Positions 8,391-17,228 of a stretch of DNA of 64,000 nt are shown here, in pieces; the stretch's first letter is position 1, and every line of letters starts with the position of its first letter. Source of the stretch: Bacteroides pyogenes_A (lineage in GTDB: Bacteria; Bacteroidota; Bacteroidia; Bacteroidales; Bacteroidaceae); the NCBI RefSeq assembly GCF_048595595.1, contig NZ_CP184347.1, one strand, 5' to 3'. A program made the position numbers and the translations under genes. The notes below the pieces were generated by a model. That model was given only the letters and a program-made list of their open reading frames with translations. It made no database searches and was not told the DNA's origin.

Positions 8391-9688
8391 AACATCTTTT
8401 TGTGTTCTTGTTGGTGTGTTTGGGGTGGGGCATCCCGCTGTCGGCTCAGTCGAACAAACTGATCCGGGAGTTGGAGAACCGGCGCGGCGCTTTGCAGAAA
8501 CAGATAGCCGACAGCGAATCGCTGTTGAAGAGCACGAAGAAAGATGTGGGAAGCCAATTGCGTAATTTGTCTGCGCTGACAGGCCGTATTGAGGAACGAA
8601 AACGGTATATTTCGGTAATCAACCGGGATGTGGATGCCATCGACCGTGAGTTGGAGAGCTTGGAAAAGCAGTTGAACAGCCTGTTGCGTGATCTGAAAGA
8701 GAAGAAAACGAAGTATGAAGCCTCGGTGCAATATCTCTATAAAAACAAGTCCATCGAAGAGAAGTTGATGTTCATTTTTTCTGCCAAAGATCTGGGGCAG
8801 ACGTACAGACGTATGCGCTACGTGCGCGAGTATGCCACTTATCAGCGTTTGCAGGGTGAGGAAATTCTGAAGAAACAAGAGCAGGTGCGGAAAAAGAAGG
8901 CCGAGCGGCAGCAGGTCAAGCTTGCCAAGCAGAAACTCCTGAAGGAACGCGAAAACGAAAAGGAGAAGCTGGAGGCTCAGGAAAAAGAGAAGCGTGTGCT
9001 GGTGGCAGGCTTGCAGAAGAAGCAAAAAGGATTGCAGAACGAACTTGCCAAGAAGAGGCGGGAAGCCGCTCAACTGAACGCCCGTATCGACAAATTGATT
9101 GCGGAAGAAATAGAGCGTGCCCGCAAGCGTGCGGAAGAAGAGGCGCGTCGTGAAGCCGCCGCCCGTCGGAAAGCGGGAGAGAAAGCTGACGCGTCTGCCG
9201 CAGGAACTGCTTCGAAGCCGAAGTCGACACCATTAGAGTCATACCGTATGAGTAAGGCGGACCGCGAATTGTCGAGCAACTTTGCCTCCAACAGAGGACG
9301 TCTCCCCATGCCGATTTCGGGACCTTACATCATAACCAGCCGTTACGGGCAGTATACGGTGGAGGGACTCCGAAACGTGAAACTCGATAATAAGGGAATA
9401 GACATACAAGGGAAGCCGGGCGCACAGGCGCGTGCCATCTTCGACGGCAAAGTGGCTGCGGTATTTCAGCTGAACGGACTGTTCAATGTGCTGATACGGC
9501 ACGGCAACTACATCTCTGTCTATTGTAACCTTGCTTCCACTTCCGTGAAGTCGGGCGATACGGTGAAAACGAAACAAACCATCGGGCAGATTTTCTCCGA
9601 TGGGGCAGACAACGGACGCACTGTGCTACATTTCCAGTTGCGCCGCGAAAAAGAGAAACTGAATCCCGAACCTTGGCTGAACAGATGA
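8387..9688 (+). CDS. EnvC-type murein hydrolase activator (degenerate M23/LytM domain)
   Basis: The 433-residue protein has a signal peptide (MKHLFVFLLVCLGWGIPLSAQ), long coiled coils (about 22-260) rich in Lys/Glu/Arg, and a C-terminal LytM/M23 domain (about 305-433). The zinc ligands of active M23 enzymes are incomplete: HxxxD is NKGID (first His replaced by Asn) and HxH is VLH. This is the pattern of EnvC, which activates amidases rather than cutting peptidoglycan itself. It is therefore likely periplasmic and involved in septal splitting. It is the last gene of the TPR/DUF4292/EnvC operon, overlapping DUF4292 by ATGA and followed 238 bases later by a strong terminator. Confidence 0.9.
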   Translation: MKHLFVFLLVCLGWGIPLSAQSNKLIRELENRRGALQKQIADSESLLKSTKKDVGSQLRNLSALTGRIEERKRYISVINRDVDAIDRELESLEKQLNSLLRDLKEKKTKYEASVQYLYKNKSIEEKLMFIFSAKDLGQTYRRMRYVREYATYQRLQGEEILKKQEQVRKKKAERQQVKLAKQKLLKERENEKEKLEAQEKEKRVLVAGLQKKQKGLQNELAKKRREAAQLNARIDKLIAEEIERARKRAEEEARREAAARRKAGEKADASAAGTASKPKSTPLESYRMSKADRELSSNFASNRGRLPMPISGPYIITSRYGQYTVEGLRNVKLDNKGIDIQGKPGAQARAIFDGKVAAVFQLNGLFNVLIRHGNYISVYCNLASTSVKSGDTVKTKQTIGQIFSDGADNGRTVLHFQLRREKEKLNPEPWLNR

Positions 9689-9925
9689 ACCTGTATGCAA
9701 CGATTCTGCGGATTACTTTGAAGCAGGCTGTGCGAAAACTTGGAAAAGCAAGAACAGACGTTTCCGGCGGTTCATACTCCTCATGTGCCAAGTTTTGATA
9801 TTTCGTGGGGTAAGGCTGTCCTGCTCTCCGGGCGATGCATCCGTTTTTTCAGCTTCAATCCGGTATGCGTTCCGATGTTCCGGCAATGTTTTTCCATATG
9901 GCGGAATTCCCGTCTGTCTGAAACG

Positions 9926-9977
9926 ATTTTCGCGTTTGTCTAAATGCTGTTTTTAGGCAAACGCGAAAATTTTTCTT
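9926..9977 (+). terminator. Terminator of the TPR-DUF4292-EnvC operon
   Basis: Arms 9926-9944 and 9952-9970 pair over 19 bp with one G-T pair (ATTTTCGCGTTTGTCTAAA with its complement), a 7-nt loop, then TTTTCTT. The rest of the gap between EnvC and the next gene (9689-10104) shows nothing else I recognise. Confidence 0.85.
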
Positions 9978-10104
9978 AGGCGAGTACAAATTTCCTTTAT
10001 GCAAATGTGGGAATTTCCCCGGGTAGATGCAAAGGAGCCTCTCTGTGAAACGCAAAAGTTGCTTCAGGCAATCTTGCGAACTTTCTTCGGTAGTGTCAAC
10101 CCCC

Positions 10105-10809
10105 TTACTCCCTGACCCTCAGGAAGAGCTTGTAGCTTTCTTCCAGATAAGTGTCTTCGTTGTAAGCCCACTCGTCGTTGCGGTATTTCAGCGCCTTAAA
10201 CAGCCGGCTGAGGTAGTCGTTCTCCATTTTCTTGCCGGTTTCTGTCAGGAAGCACTTGAAAAACATGGAGGGCTGTCCTTTCTTGTAGGTGTAAATGCTG
10301 ATGCAATAAGGGTATTTGCCCTTGTAGGCTTTGACAAGAGGGAGCTCGGCCATGTAGATGGCATCGGCGTTGAGGCTGTCTTTGATAACTCCGCTCTCGA
10401 TAGCCATGATGCGCGAATTAAGCTCTGCCTCGGTCAACCCCGCTTCGCCGGAGGCCGTTGCCAACTCTTCGCGCAACTGGTAGAATGGCGAAGCCGCTTC
10501 GCCGCTCAGTTGCAGGTGGTAGAACATCGGGCGTACGCCGGGATAGAGGATGATGCAGTGCTCGTCTTTGGAGCGGAGCATCGCGTCGTATATCTTTTCG
10601 GAGTTTCCTTCCTGCGGCCCCCATACGGTGGACGAACGCAGATCGGTAAACCCTTCGGGAAGATCCCACGTGATATCCAGCGTGTTGGATACGAAAACGG
10701 AATAGGCGACGAATGAATTCTTTGATTTTTGCGCGTATCCTTCCGAGACTGCCGTCAGCAGGAACAAAGCGAAGAACGCGATTTTCAGAAAGCTTTTACT
10801 GATACTCAT
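10105..10809 (-). CDS. Secreted protein of unknown function
   Basis: The 234-residue protein starts with a standard signal peptide (hydrophobic stretch to about residue 25, cleavage after GYAQ). I do not recognise a domain. The mature part has mixed alpha/beta composition with many aromatic residues (HCIILYPGVRPMFYHLQL, YCISIYTYKKGQPSMFFKCF) and two Cys apart from each other. No transmembrane segment other than the signal and no lipobox, so it is probably periplasmic. It lies 73 bases downstream of the M20 deacylase in the same direction and may be read through from it. Codon use is like the neighbours. Confidence 0.75.
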   Translation of the reverse strand: MSISKSFLKIAFFALFLLTAVSEGYAQKSKNSFVAYSVFVSNTLDITWDLPEGFTDLRSSTVWGPQEGNSEKIYDAMLRSKDEHCIILYPGVRPMFYHLQLSGEAASPFYQLREELATASGEAGLTEAELNSRIMAIESGVIKDSLNADAIYMAELPLVKAYKGKYPYCISIYTYKKGQPSMFFKCFLTETGKKMENDYLSRLFKALKYRNDEWAYNEDTYLEESYKLFLRVRE

Positions 10810-10882
10810 AAATTTAAAATTAGTATACCGAATTTGTTATAACGGCGATAAAGATAGAAAAAGAATTTCATAATCCGCACGT

Positions 10883-11950
10883 TTACAATTGTAATCCGTC
10901 CAAAATCTCTAAATAAATCCCGATGGCTTCTTCGATTTCTTTCAGCACGATGTATTCTTCGGCGGTATGAGAGCGCGAGGAGCGTCCCGGTCCCATCTTC
11001 ACCGAAGGGAATGTCATCAGCGCCTGATCGGAGAGCGTGGGAGAGCCGAAAGGAACACGCCCCGCCGCCACGGCGCGCTGTACAAAGGGGTGCTTCTCGT
11101 CTATCCGCGAGGAGTTGAGGCGGAAAGAACGGGGCTTGGCATCGCAGGCGATGTGCTTCAGCACCTCGTCGAATATCTCTTCGTTGGAATAGAGTTCGTT
11201 GCTGCGGATGTCTACCACGAACGTACATCGATCCGGAATCACGTTGTGCTGCGTGCCCGCACTGATGCCTGTAACGCTCATCTTCACCGCCCCCAGCAGG
11301 GGAGATTTCTTTTCGAACCGGTAGTCGCGAAACCACCTGATGTCGTCTAATACTTTGTAAATGGCGTTGTCTCCTTCATCCCGCGCGGCATGCCCCGCTT
11401 TTCCCACAGCTGTGACGTCGAGCACCATCAGCCCCTTTTCGGCGATGGCGGGGTGCATCCCAGTAGGCTCGCCCACCACGCCCAAAGCAATGGGAGGAAG
11501 TCCCGGCAGTACGCTTTCGATGCCGTCTTTGCCCGAAACCTCTTCTTCGCAGGAAGCCAGGTAAATCGAGTTGTAGCTCTGCGCACTGCGGCAGAGCCGG
11601 AAGAAAACTTGCAGCAGCGCAACCACGCTCGCTCCGGCGTCGTTGCTGCCCAGCCCGTAGAGCTTCCCGTTTTCTTCGCGCGGGACGAACGGGTCTTTCC
11701 TCCATCCGTTCACGGGCTTCACCGTGTCGATGTGGGAGTTGAGCAGGATGGTCGGCTTCTTCAGGTCGAACATCGGACTGAGGCACCACACGTTGTTTCC
11801 CTTGCGTCCGGTCTGCATGCCTTCCGCCTCGATGTAATTTTGCAGAAAGTCTGCCGCCTGCGCTTCTTCACGGCTGACGGAGGGTATGCCGATCAGCGAT
11901 TTAAGAAGTCCGACGGCTTCTGCCGTCATGGACGAAATATCATATTTCAT
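10883..11950 (-). CDS. M20-family deacylase (acetyl/succinylornithine or -citrulline deacylase type)
   Basis: The 355-residue zinc hydrolase has the M20 motifs: HIDTV (His73, Asp75), Asp104 in GSNDAG, the catalytic Glu pair in CEEEVSG (135-136), GEPTG, and a C-terminal SHTAEE. The family includes ArgE and DapE; in Bacteroides arginine synthesis runs through succinylated intermediates, and the desuccinylase belongs to this family, so a role in arginine synthesis is the first guess. Other arg genes are not adjacent, so the substrate is open. The start at 11950 is chosen because upstream in-frame codons overlap the divergent acyl-CoA ligase gene and lie beyond a -7 element at 11988-11995. Confidence 0.87.
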   Translation of the reverse strand: MKYDISSMTAEAVGLLKSLIGIPSVSREEAQAADFLQNYIEAEGMQTGRKGNNVWCLSPMFDLKKPTILLNSHIDTVKPVNGWRKDPFVPREENGKLYGLGSNDAGASVVALLQVFFRLCRSAQSYNSIYLASCEEEVSGKDGIESVLPGLPPIALGVVGEPTGMHPAIAEKGLMVLDVTAVGKAGHAARDEGDNAIYKVLDDIRWFRDYRFEKKSPLLGAVKMSVTGISAGTQHNVIPDRCTFVVDIRSNELYSNEEIFDEVLKHIACDAKPRSFRLNSSRIDEKHPFVQRAVAAGRVPFGSPTLSDQALMTFPSVKMGPGRSSRSHTAEEYIVLKEIEEAIGIYLEILDGLQL

Positions 11951-11987
11951 TCGATCGGTTTGCTTTAGTTTATATGTAATGTTTGCA

Positions 11988-12036
11988 CAAAGATAGTTCT
12001 TTTGAGCAATAGTTTGAAATAAAACCAATACCTTTG
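11988..12036. promoter_or_regulatory. Divergent promoters of the M20 and acyl-CoA ligase genes
   Basis: Minus strand: TTTC (12016-12019), 20 bases, TATCTTTG (11988-11995), serving the M20 gene. Plus strand: TACCTTTG (12029-12036) with TTTG 24 bases upstream (12001-12004; somewhat long spacing), serving the ligase. The two promoters interlock, so their activities may interfere. Confidence 0.6.
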
Positions 12037-12054
12037 CAGCAATATTTAAATAGA

Positions 12055-13866
12055 ATGAGTATGACTTATCATCATCTATCTGTCTTGGTTCATCGTCGCG
12101 CCGAAAAGTATGGCGAAAAGGTAGCTTTGAAATACCGCGACTACGAGACAGCACAATGGATTCCCGTTTCGTGGAGTCTGTTTTCCGAAACCGTACGGAA
12201 AGCCGCCAACGCGATGGTGGCGATGGGAGTGGAAGAAGAAGAGAACATCGGTATCTTTTCGCAGAACAAGCCCGAGTGGTTTTATGTCGATTTTGCGGCA
12301 TTCGCCAATCGCGCCGTAACGGTTCCTTTCTACGCCACGAGCTCTCCCGTTCAGGCGCAATATATGATCAACGACGCGCACATCCGCTTCCTTTTTGTAG
12401 GCGAGCAGTTCCAGTACGACGCTGCTTTCAGCATATTCGGCCTTTGTCCGTCGTTGAAGCAGCTGATTATTTTCGACCGCTCGGTTGTGAAAGATCCGCG
12501 CGACGTTTCGTCGCTCTACTTCGATGAGTTCATGACGATGGGCGAAGGGCTTCCTCACAATGCCGCGGTAGAAGACCGTACGTCGCGGGCTTCGTACGAC
12601 GACCTTGCGAATATCCTCTATACATCGGGCACTACCGGAGAGCCTAAAGGGGTGATGCTGCACCACTTGTGCTATCTCGAGCAGTTTCGCGCCCATGACG
12701 AACGCCTGACTACGATGTCCGACAAGGATGTGTCGATGAACTTCCTGCCGCTGACGCACGTCTTCGAGAAAGCATGGTGCTACCTCTGCATCCACAAGGG
12801 AGTGCAGATATGCATCAATCTGCGGCCGACGGATATTCAAACCACCATTAAAGAAATCCGCCCCACTGTGATGTGCGGTGTACCTCGCTTCTGGGAAAAG
12901 GTTTACGACGGCGTGCAGGAGAAAATACGGGAAACTACGGGATTGAAGAAGGCGCTGATGCTCGATGCCCTCAAAGTGGGCAGGGTGCACAATCTGGAGT
13001 ATCTTCGTTTCGGAAAGACACCGCCCGTGATGAACCAGCTGAAATATAAGTTTTACGAAAAGACCATCTACTCGTTGCTGAAGAAAACCATCGGTATCGA
13101 AAACGGGAACTTCTTTCCTACAGCCGGTGCGGCAGTGCCCGATGAGATCAATGAGTTCGTACGCTCGGTAGGAATCAACATGATTGTCGGCTACGGGCTG
13201 ACGGAATCTACCGCCACCGTTTCGTGCACGCTGCCCGTAGGTTACGAAATCGGTTCGGTGGGCGTTCCCCTGCCCGGTCTGGAAGTGAAGATAGGCAAGG
13301 ATAATGAGATCCTGCTGCGCGGCAAGAGTATCACCAAAGGGTATTACAAAAAGCCCGACGTGACGGCTAAGGCCATCGACGCCGACGGATGGTTCCATAC
13401 GGGCGACGCCGGGTATATCAAGAACGGAGAGCTCTTCCTGACGGAACGCATCAAAGATCTTTTCAAGACATCGAACGGAAAGTACATCGCTCCGCAGGTG
13501 CTCGAAACCAAACTCGTGATAGACCGCTACATCGACCAGATAGCTCTTATCGCCGACCAGCGCAAGTTCGTTTCCGCGCTCATTGTTCCCGTATATGGCT
13601 TGCTCAAGGCGTATGCGAAAGAAGAAGGTATCGAGTATAAAGACATGGAAGAGCTTTTGCGGCATCCTTCCATTCAGAAGTTGTATAACATGCGTATCGA
13701 CACGTTGCAGCAGCAGTTTGCCCATTACGAGCAGATCAAGCGGTTTACGCTCCTTCCCGAGCCTTTCAGCATGGAGCGCGGAGAGCTTACGAATACATTG
13801 AAGTTGAAACGCGCCGTGATTGCCGAAAACTATAAGGACATTATCGACAAGATGTATGAGGAGTAG
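12055..13866 (+). CDS. fadD: Long-chain fatty-acid--CoA ligase (AMP-forming)
   Basis: The 603-residue adenylate-forming enzyme activates a fatty acid with ATP and CoA. Visible motifs: the phosphate loop ILYTSGTTGEPKGVML (about 189-204), GYGLTESTA, and the hinge region GWFHTGDAGYI followed by LTERIKDLFKTSNGKYIAPQ. It has no signal or membrane span. In Bacteroides such ligases probably recycle exogenous or turnover fatty acids. The ATG at 12055 follows the predicted -7 element by 18 bases; the next ATG (12061, MTYHH) is also possible. It is a single-gene unit ending at a bidirectional terminator. Chain-length preference cannot be read from the sequence. Confidence 0.92.
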   Translation: MSMTYHHLSVLVHRRAEKYGEKVALKYRDYETAQWIPVSWSLFSETVRKAANAMVAMGVEEEENIGIFSQNKPEWFYVDFAAFANRAVTVPFYATSSPVQAQYMINDAHIRFLFVGEQFQYDAAFSIFGLCPSLKQLIIFDRSVVKDPRDVSSLYFDEFMTMGEGLPHNAAVEDRTSRASYDDLANILYTSGTTGEPKGVMLHHLCYLEQFRAHDERLTTMSDKDVSMNFLPLTHVFEKAWCYLCIHKGVQICINLRPTDIQTTIKEIRPTVMCGVPRFWEKVYDGVQEKIRETTGLKKALMLDALKVGRVHNLEYLRFGKTPPVMNQLKYKFYEKTIYSLLKKTIGIENGNFFPTAGAAVPDEINEFVRSVGINMIVGYGLTESTATVSCTLPVGYEIGSVGVPLPGLEVKIGKDNEILLRGKSITKGYYKKPDVTAKAIDADGWFHTGDAGYIKNGELFLTERIKDLFKTSNGKYIAPQVLETKLVIDRYIDQIALIADQRKFVSALIVPVYGLLKAYAKEEGIEYKDMEELLRHPSIQKLYNMRIDTLQQQFAHYEQIKRFTLLPEPFSMERGELTNTLKLKRAVIAENYKDIIDKMYEE

Positions 13867-13994
13867 CTGGTGCGGGCGGTACATCCGTGAGACGAGGAGC
13901 CTTTGCGCATGAACGTATTGACTGCGGATTTTCGGAATAATCCTCAGTTTCGTCAGAGGCTCTGTTTTGTTCCGCCGGAGGCTCCGTTTGGCTT

Positions 13995-14035
13995 AAACAG
14001 AAGCTCTGTCGTTTTCCGGCAGAGCTTCTGTTTTT
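13995..14035. terminator. Bidirectional terminator between the ligase and M16 genes
   Basis: A perfect 14-bp stem, AAACAGAAGCTCTG (13995-14008) with its complement (14020-14033), has an 11-nt loop and is flanked by A and T runs. It lies between convergent genes and can serve both, though it is nearer the ligase. Confidence 0.8.
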
Positions 14036-14139
14036 ATGTCCTGTGATTGCTTTCTGTTCGGTGTGGCGGCAACCGATAGCAGGCAATCGCCCTTCATCGC
14101 TCCGCCGCCTGCTGCTTCGCCGGAGGCCGATAACACAGC

Positions 14140-14203
14140 GGGGTCTCCGCAATGCCCGGCGTACAAACGAAACGTTTTGCAGCCATGGCTTTGCGGAGAC
14201 CCC
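14140..14203. repeat. 13-bp inverted repeat downstream of the M16 gene
   Basis: GGGGTCTCCGCAA (14140-14152) is exactly complementary to 14191-14203, with a 38-base loop, just past the M16 stop codon. There is no T run, so it is more likely an mRNA 3'-end stabiliser than an intrinsic terminator. The rest of the 358-bp gap has degenerate GGAGGCTCCG elements. Confidence 0.65.
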
Positions 14204-14224
14204 GGTTTGCGGTTACCGTTTCGG

Positions 14225-17143
14225 TTAGTATCCGAATATTTGCTCCTGAGTAAGCTCTTCCACGGGGCCTACTTCCTTCAGTTTTTCCATATCCAACTCT
14301 TTCTTGTCGCCCAAGATGCAGTAGACATAGTTACGTCCTTTCACCCATTGCTTCTGAAACTCCACAACGTCTTTCAAAGTCATTTTCTGTACATCGTTGT
14401 ACAGTTTGATGCGGCTGTCCTTATCCATGCCGAGGTCTTGTGCGTGGATGTAGCTCCAGATAATGTCCATTTTGATGATGCGGTCTGTGCGCAAGCGGTT
14501 TATCAGCCCGTCTTTAGCCAGTTTGAAAGCTGTCTCCGACTCGGGCATTTGGTTCATTATCTCGTTGAACGTACGGATTGCATCCATCATCTTGTCGTTC
14601 TGCGTAGCGATCTGCGTATATATCGTATAAGGATACTTCAGGTATCTGGGCTGGTTCAGCCAAGCCCATGCCGAATATGCCAGGCTGCGCGTTTCGCGCA
14701 TTTCCTGAAATACGATGGAGTTCATTCCGCCGCCGAAATACTCGTTGTAGAGCTCGCGCGAGGGTTCGAATTCCGGTTCGAACTTCTTTTCCATATTCGA
14801 TACTTGCGCCATGTAAATCTGCTTCGCCTCGTAGGGAGCGATCAGTATCTTCGTCTCCGGAGTGGCGAGATACGGGAATTCGTTGCCCTGCGGTATGTCG
14901 AGGAGCGTTTCCGGCACGCGGTGATGTTGGTCGATGGTGCTCAGCAGGTCTTTTTTGCTGCTCGGCCCGTAGTATAAGATACGGTGCTTGTAACTGTTCT
15001 GCCTGTGAATGCGGTCGACCAGTTCCTGAGGATCCATCTTCTCCAATTCTTCTTTTGTCAGCATGTGAGTGGAGGGCGACTGCGGTCCGTATTGGGCATA
15101 ATTCATCAGGCGCGTGAAGTTCTGCCGTTGGTTCAGCTTAGCGTCGGTCCGTGCTTTCAGAATATCCGCCGCCAGATTGGTGTAGGCTTCTTTGTTCACT
15201 TGTGCGTCCGCCAGCAGTGCTTCGAACAGCTTCATGGCAGCCGGCATGTTCTCATTAAGCCCCGACAGCATGACATAGGTTCGTTCGTTGCCCGGCATTA
15301 CCGAGAAGTTGCAGGCAAGCCGGTAGAACTCGCTCTTCACTTGTTCGGCAGTGAGTTCGGAAGTTCCCAGATATTCCAGATAATCGAAGGCCGTTCCCAA
15401 CGCTTTGTCGTGATTGTTGCCCATGTCGAATACATAGATGAGCCGGAAGAGGTCGTTCACCGTATTCTGTTTGTAAAGCACCTGAATGTCCGATTTCGCC
15501 TTCAGGCGGTCCATGTCTTTCTCGAAGTCGAGGAATACGGGTTCGATAGGTTTCGCTTTGCTTTCTTGTATCTCTTTCAGGAAAGCGCTTGCCGTGTCTC
15601 GATTGGCTACGATCGGAGTGATTTCGGGCTTGGACATCTTTTTCTCGTTCGGGTCTTTTCCCTGCTTTTTGTATACCACGGCATAGTTGGTGTCTTTGAG
15701 ATATTTGCCGGCAAAATCGACGATATCCGTTTTGGTCAGTTTAGCCATGCGGTCGAGGGCTGTCACTTCGTCGCTCCACGAAGTCCCGTTGATGAACGAT
15801 CTGACGAACATGTCGGCCCGACCGTCGTTGTTCTCCATTCTTTGCAGTTCATACAGCTTCAGGTTGTTGATGTTGGCCTCCAACATTTTTTCGTCGAAAT
15901 CTCCCATGCGCAGTTTCTCTATCTCTTTCAGCATCAGGTCTCTGACCTCTTCCAGCGTCTGCCCTTGTTTGGGCCTTCCGCCCAGAATCAGCGCGGAGTA
16001 ATCGCTCAGCCCCATTAAGTATCCGTATCCGGTCAGCACTTTTTGCTGCTGGTTCAGGTCCAGGTCGATGAGCCCTGCTTTCCCGTTGTACAAAACACGT
16101 GAGATGACCTGCATGGTCTCGTACTCTTTATCGGAAACTCCGGGGAATCTCCATGCCAACGACACCATTTCGGCATCCGGTCCCATCACCTCCCGAACCA
16201 CAGGCTCGTTGATGGACTCCTCTTTAGGAAGGTTGAGCACGGGCAGTTCGGGGTTCGGCTTCATCTCCCCGAAATACTTGTCGATAATGGCGATGGTAGC
16301 TTCCGGGTCCAGATCGCCCGACATGCAGATTGCCATGTTGTTGGGCACGTACCATTGTTTGTAATAGTTCTTGATGTTCGTAATCGAGGGGTTCTTCAAG
16401 TCGTCCTGCGTGCCCAGTACGGTTTGCGTGCCGTAGGGGTGCTTGGGGAAAAGCGAGGAGAAGATTGCTTCCTGTACCTTGCTCATGTCTCGCGTGAGCG
16501 ACATGTTTTTCTCCTCATACACGGTTTCCAGTTCGGTATGGAATCCGCGTATCACGTTGTTCCCGAAGCGGTCGGCCTGAATTTTCGCCCAGTTTTCTAC
16601 TTGGTTCGACGGAATGTCTTCCTGATACACGGTCTGGTCGTACCACGTGTAGGCATTCGTTCCGGTAGATCCGATGGCGGTCATCAGCTTGTCGTACTCG
16701 TTGGGAATGGCATACTTCGAAGCTTCGTACGAAAGACTGTCGATGACTCGGTATATGGCTTTCCGCTCCGCCTCGTCTTTCGTTTTGCGGTAAATCTCGA
16801 ACTGCCGTTCTATCTCGTCGAGCAGCGGTTCTTCGGCTTCATAGTTCTGCGTGCCGAACTGCCGGGTTCCTTTAAACATCAGGTGCTCGAAGTAGTGGGC
16901 AAGTCCGGTGGTTTCGGCGGGGTCGTTCTTTCCTCCTACCCGTACGGCGATATAGGTTTGAATACGGGGAGTTTCTTTGTTTACCGTCAGATAAACTTTC
17001 AATCCGTTGTCCAGCGTGTAGATGCGGGCTTTCAGCGGATCGTTGGGAACTGTTTCATAGTCGTACTTTCCCGATGAAGTACATGCGCCCGCTGCTAACA
17101 AAAGAAAAAGCGACAGGCATGATTGTTTGAAAAGTTTATTCAT
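14225..17143 (-). CDS. M16 zinc metallopeptidase (pitrilysin family), lipoprotein
   Basis: The 972-residue protein carries the inverted zinc motif HYFEH (His83, Glu86, His87) with the distal Glu in ELETVYEEKNMS, marking the active N-terminal half; the second, inactive half completes the clamshell of full-length M16 proteases. The N-terminus (LFLLLAAGACTSS) is a lipoprotein signal with Cys21, so the enzyme is anchored to an envelope membrane and faces the periplasm or exterior. It likely degrades peptides. It is transcribed alone, divergently from prfB. The size agrees with single-chain two-domain members. The substrate is unknown. Confidence 0.92.
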   Translation of the reverse strand: MNKLFKQSCLSLFLLLAAGACTSSGKYDYETVPNDPLKARIYTLDNGLKVYLTVNKETPRIQTYIAVRVGGKNDPAETTGLAHYFEHLMFKGTRQFGTQNYEAEEPLLDEIERQFEIYRKTKDEAERKAIYRVIDSLSYEASKYAIPNEYDKLMTAIGSTGTNAYTWYDQTVYQEDIPSNQVENWAKIQADRFGNNVIRGFHTELETVYEEKNMSLTRDMSKVQEAIFSSLFPKHPYGTQTVLGTQDDLKNPSITNIKNYYKQWYVPNNMAICMSGDLDPEATIAIIDKYFGEMKPNPELPVLNLPKEESINEPVVREVMGPDAEMVSLAWRFPGVSDKEYETMQVISRVLYNGKAGLIDLDLNQQQKVLTGYGYLMGLSDYSALILGGRPKQGQTLEEVRDLMLKEIEKLRMGDFDEKMLEANINNLKLYELQRMENNDGRADMFVRSFINGTSWSDEVTALDRMAKLTKTDIVDFAGKYLKDTNYAVVYKKQGKDPNEKKMSKPEITPIVANRDTASAFLKEIQESKAKPIEPVFLDFEKDMDRLKAKSDIQVLYKQNTVNDLFRLIYVFDMGNNHDKALGTAFDYLEYLGTSELTAEQVKSEFYRLACNFSVMPGNERTYVMLSGLNENMPAAMKLFEALLADAQVNKEAYTNLAADILKARTDAKLNQRQNFTRLMNYAQYGPQSPSTHMLTKEELEKMDPQELVDRIHRQNSYKHRILYYGPSSKKDLLSTIDQHHRVPETLLDIPQGNEFPYLATPETKILIAPYEAKQIYMAQVSNMEKKFEPEFEPSRELYNEYFGGGMNSIVFQEMRETRSLAYSAWAWLNQPRYLKYPYTIYTQIATQNDKMMDAIRTFNEIMNQMPESETAFKLAKDGLINRLRTDRIIKMDIIWSYIHAQDLGMDKDSRIKLYNDVQKMTLKDVVEFQKQWVKGRNYVYCILGDKKELDMEKLKEVGPVEELTQEQIFGY

Positions 17144-17171
17144 AATAGCGATAACATTTAGGTAACAGAAA

Positions 17172-17200
17172 CAAAGGTAGCGGATTTTTCCTTATCTTTG
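17172..17200. promoter_or_regulatory. Divergent -7 elements for M16 and prfB
   Basis: TACCTTTG on the minus strand (17172-17179) and TATCTTTG on the plus strand (17193-17200) match the -7 consensus for the M16 gene and prfB. Neither has a well-spaced TTTG, so the -33 boxes are uncertain. Confidence 0.5.
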
Positions 17201-17228
17201 CCCGGCAAATCAAAAAAAATGATATACA

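Noticed and set aside
10883..12301. Longer 472-codon version of the M20 deacylase
   Set aside because: The extra N-terminus overlaps the divergent acyl-CoA ligase gene and lies upstream of the predicted promoter; family similarity begins near the ATG at 11950.
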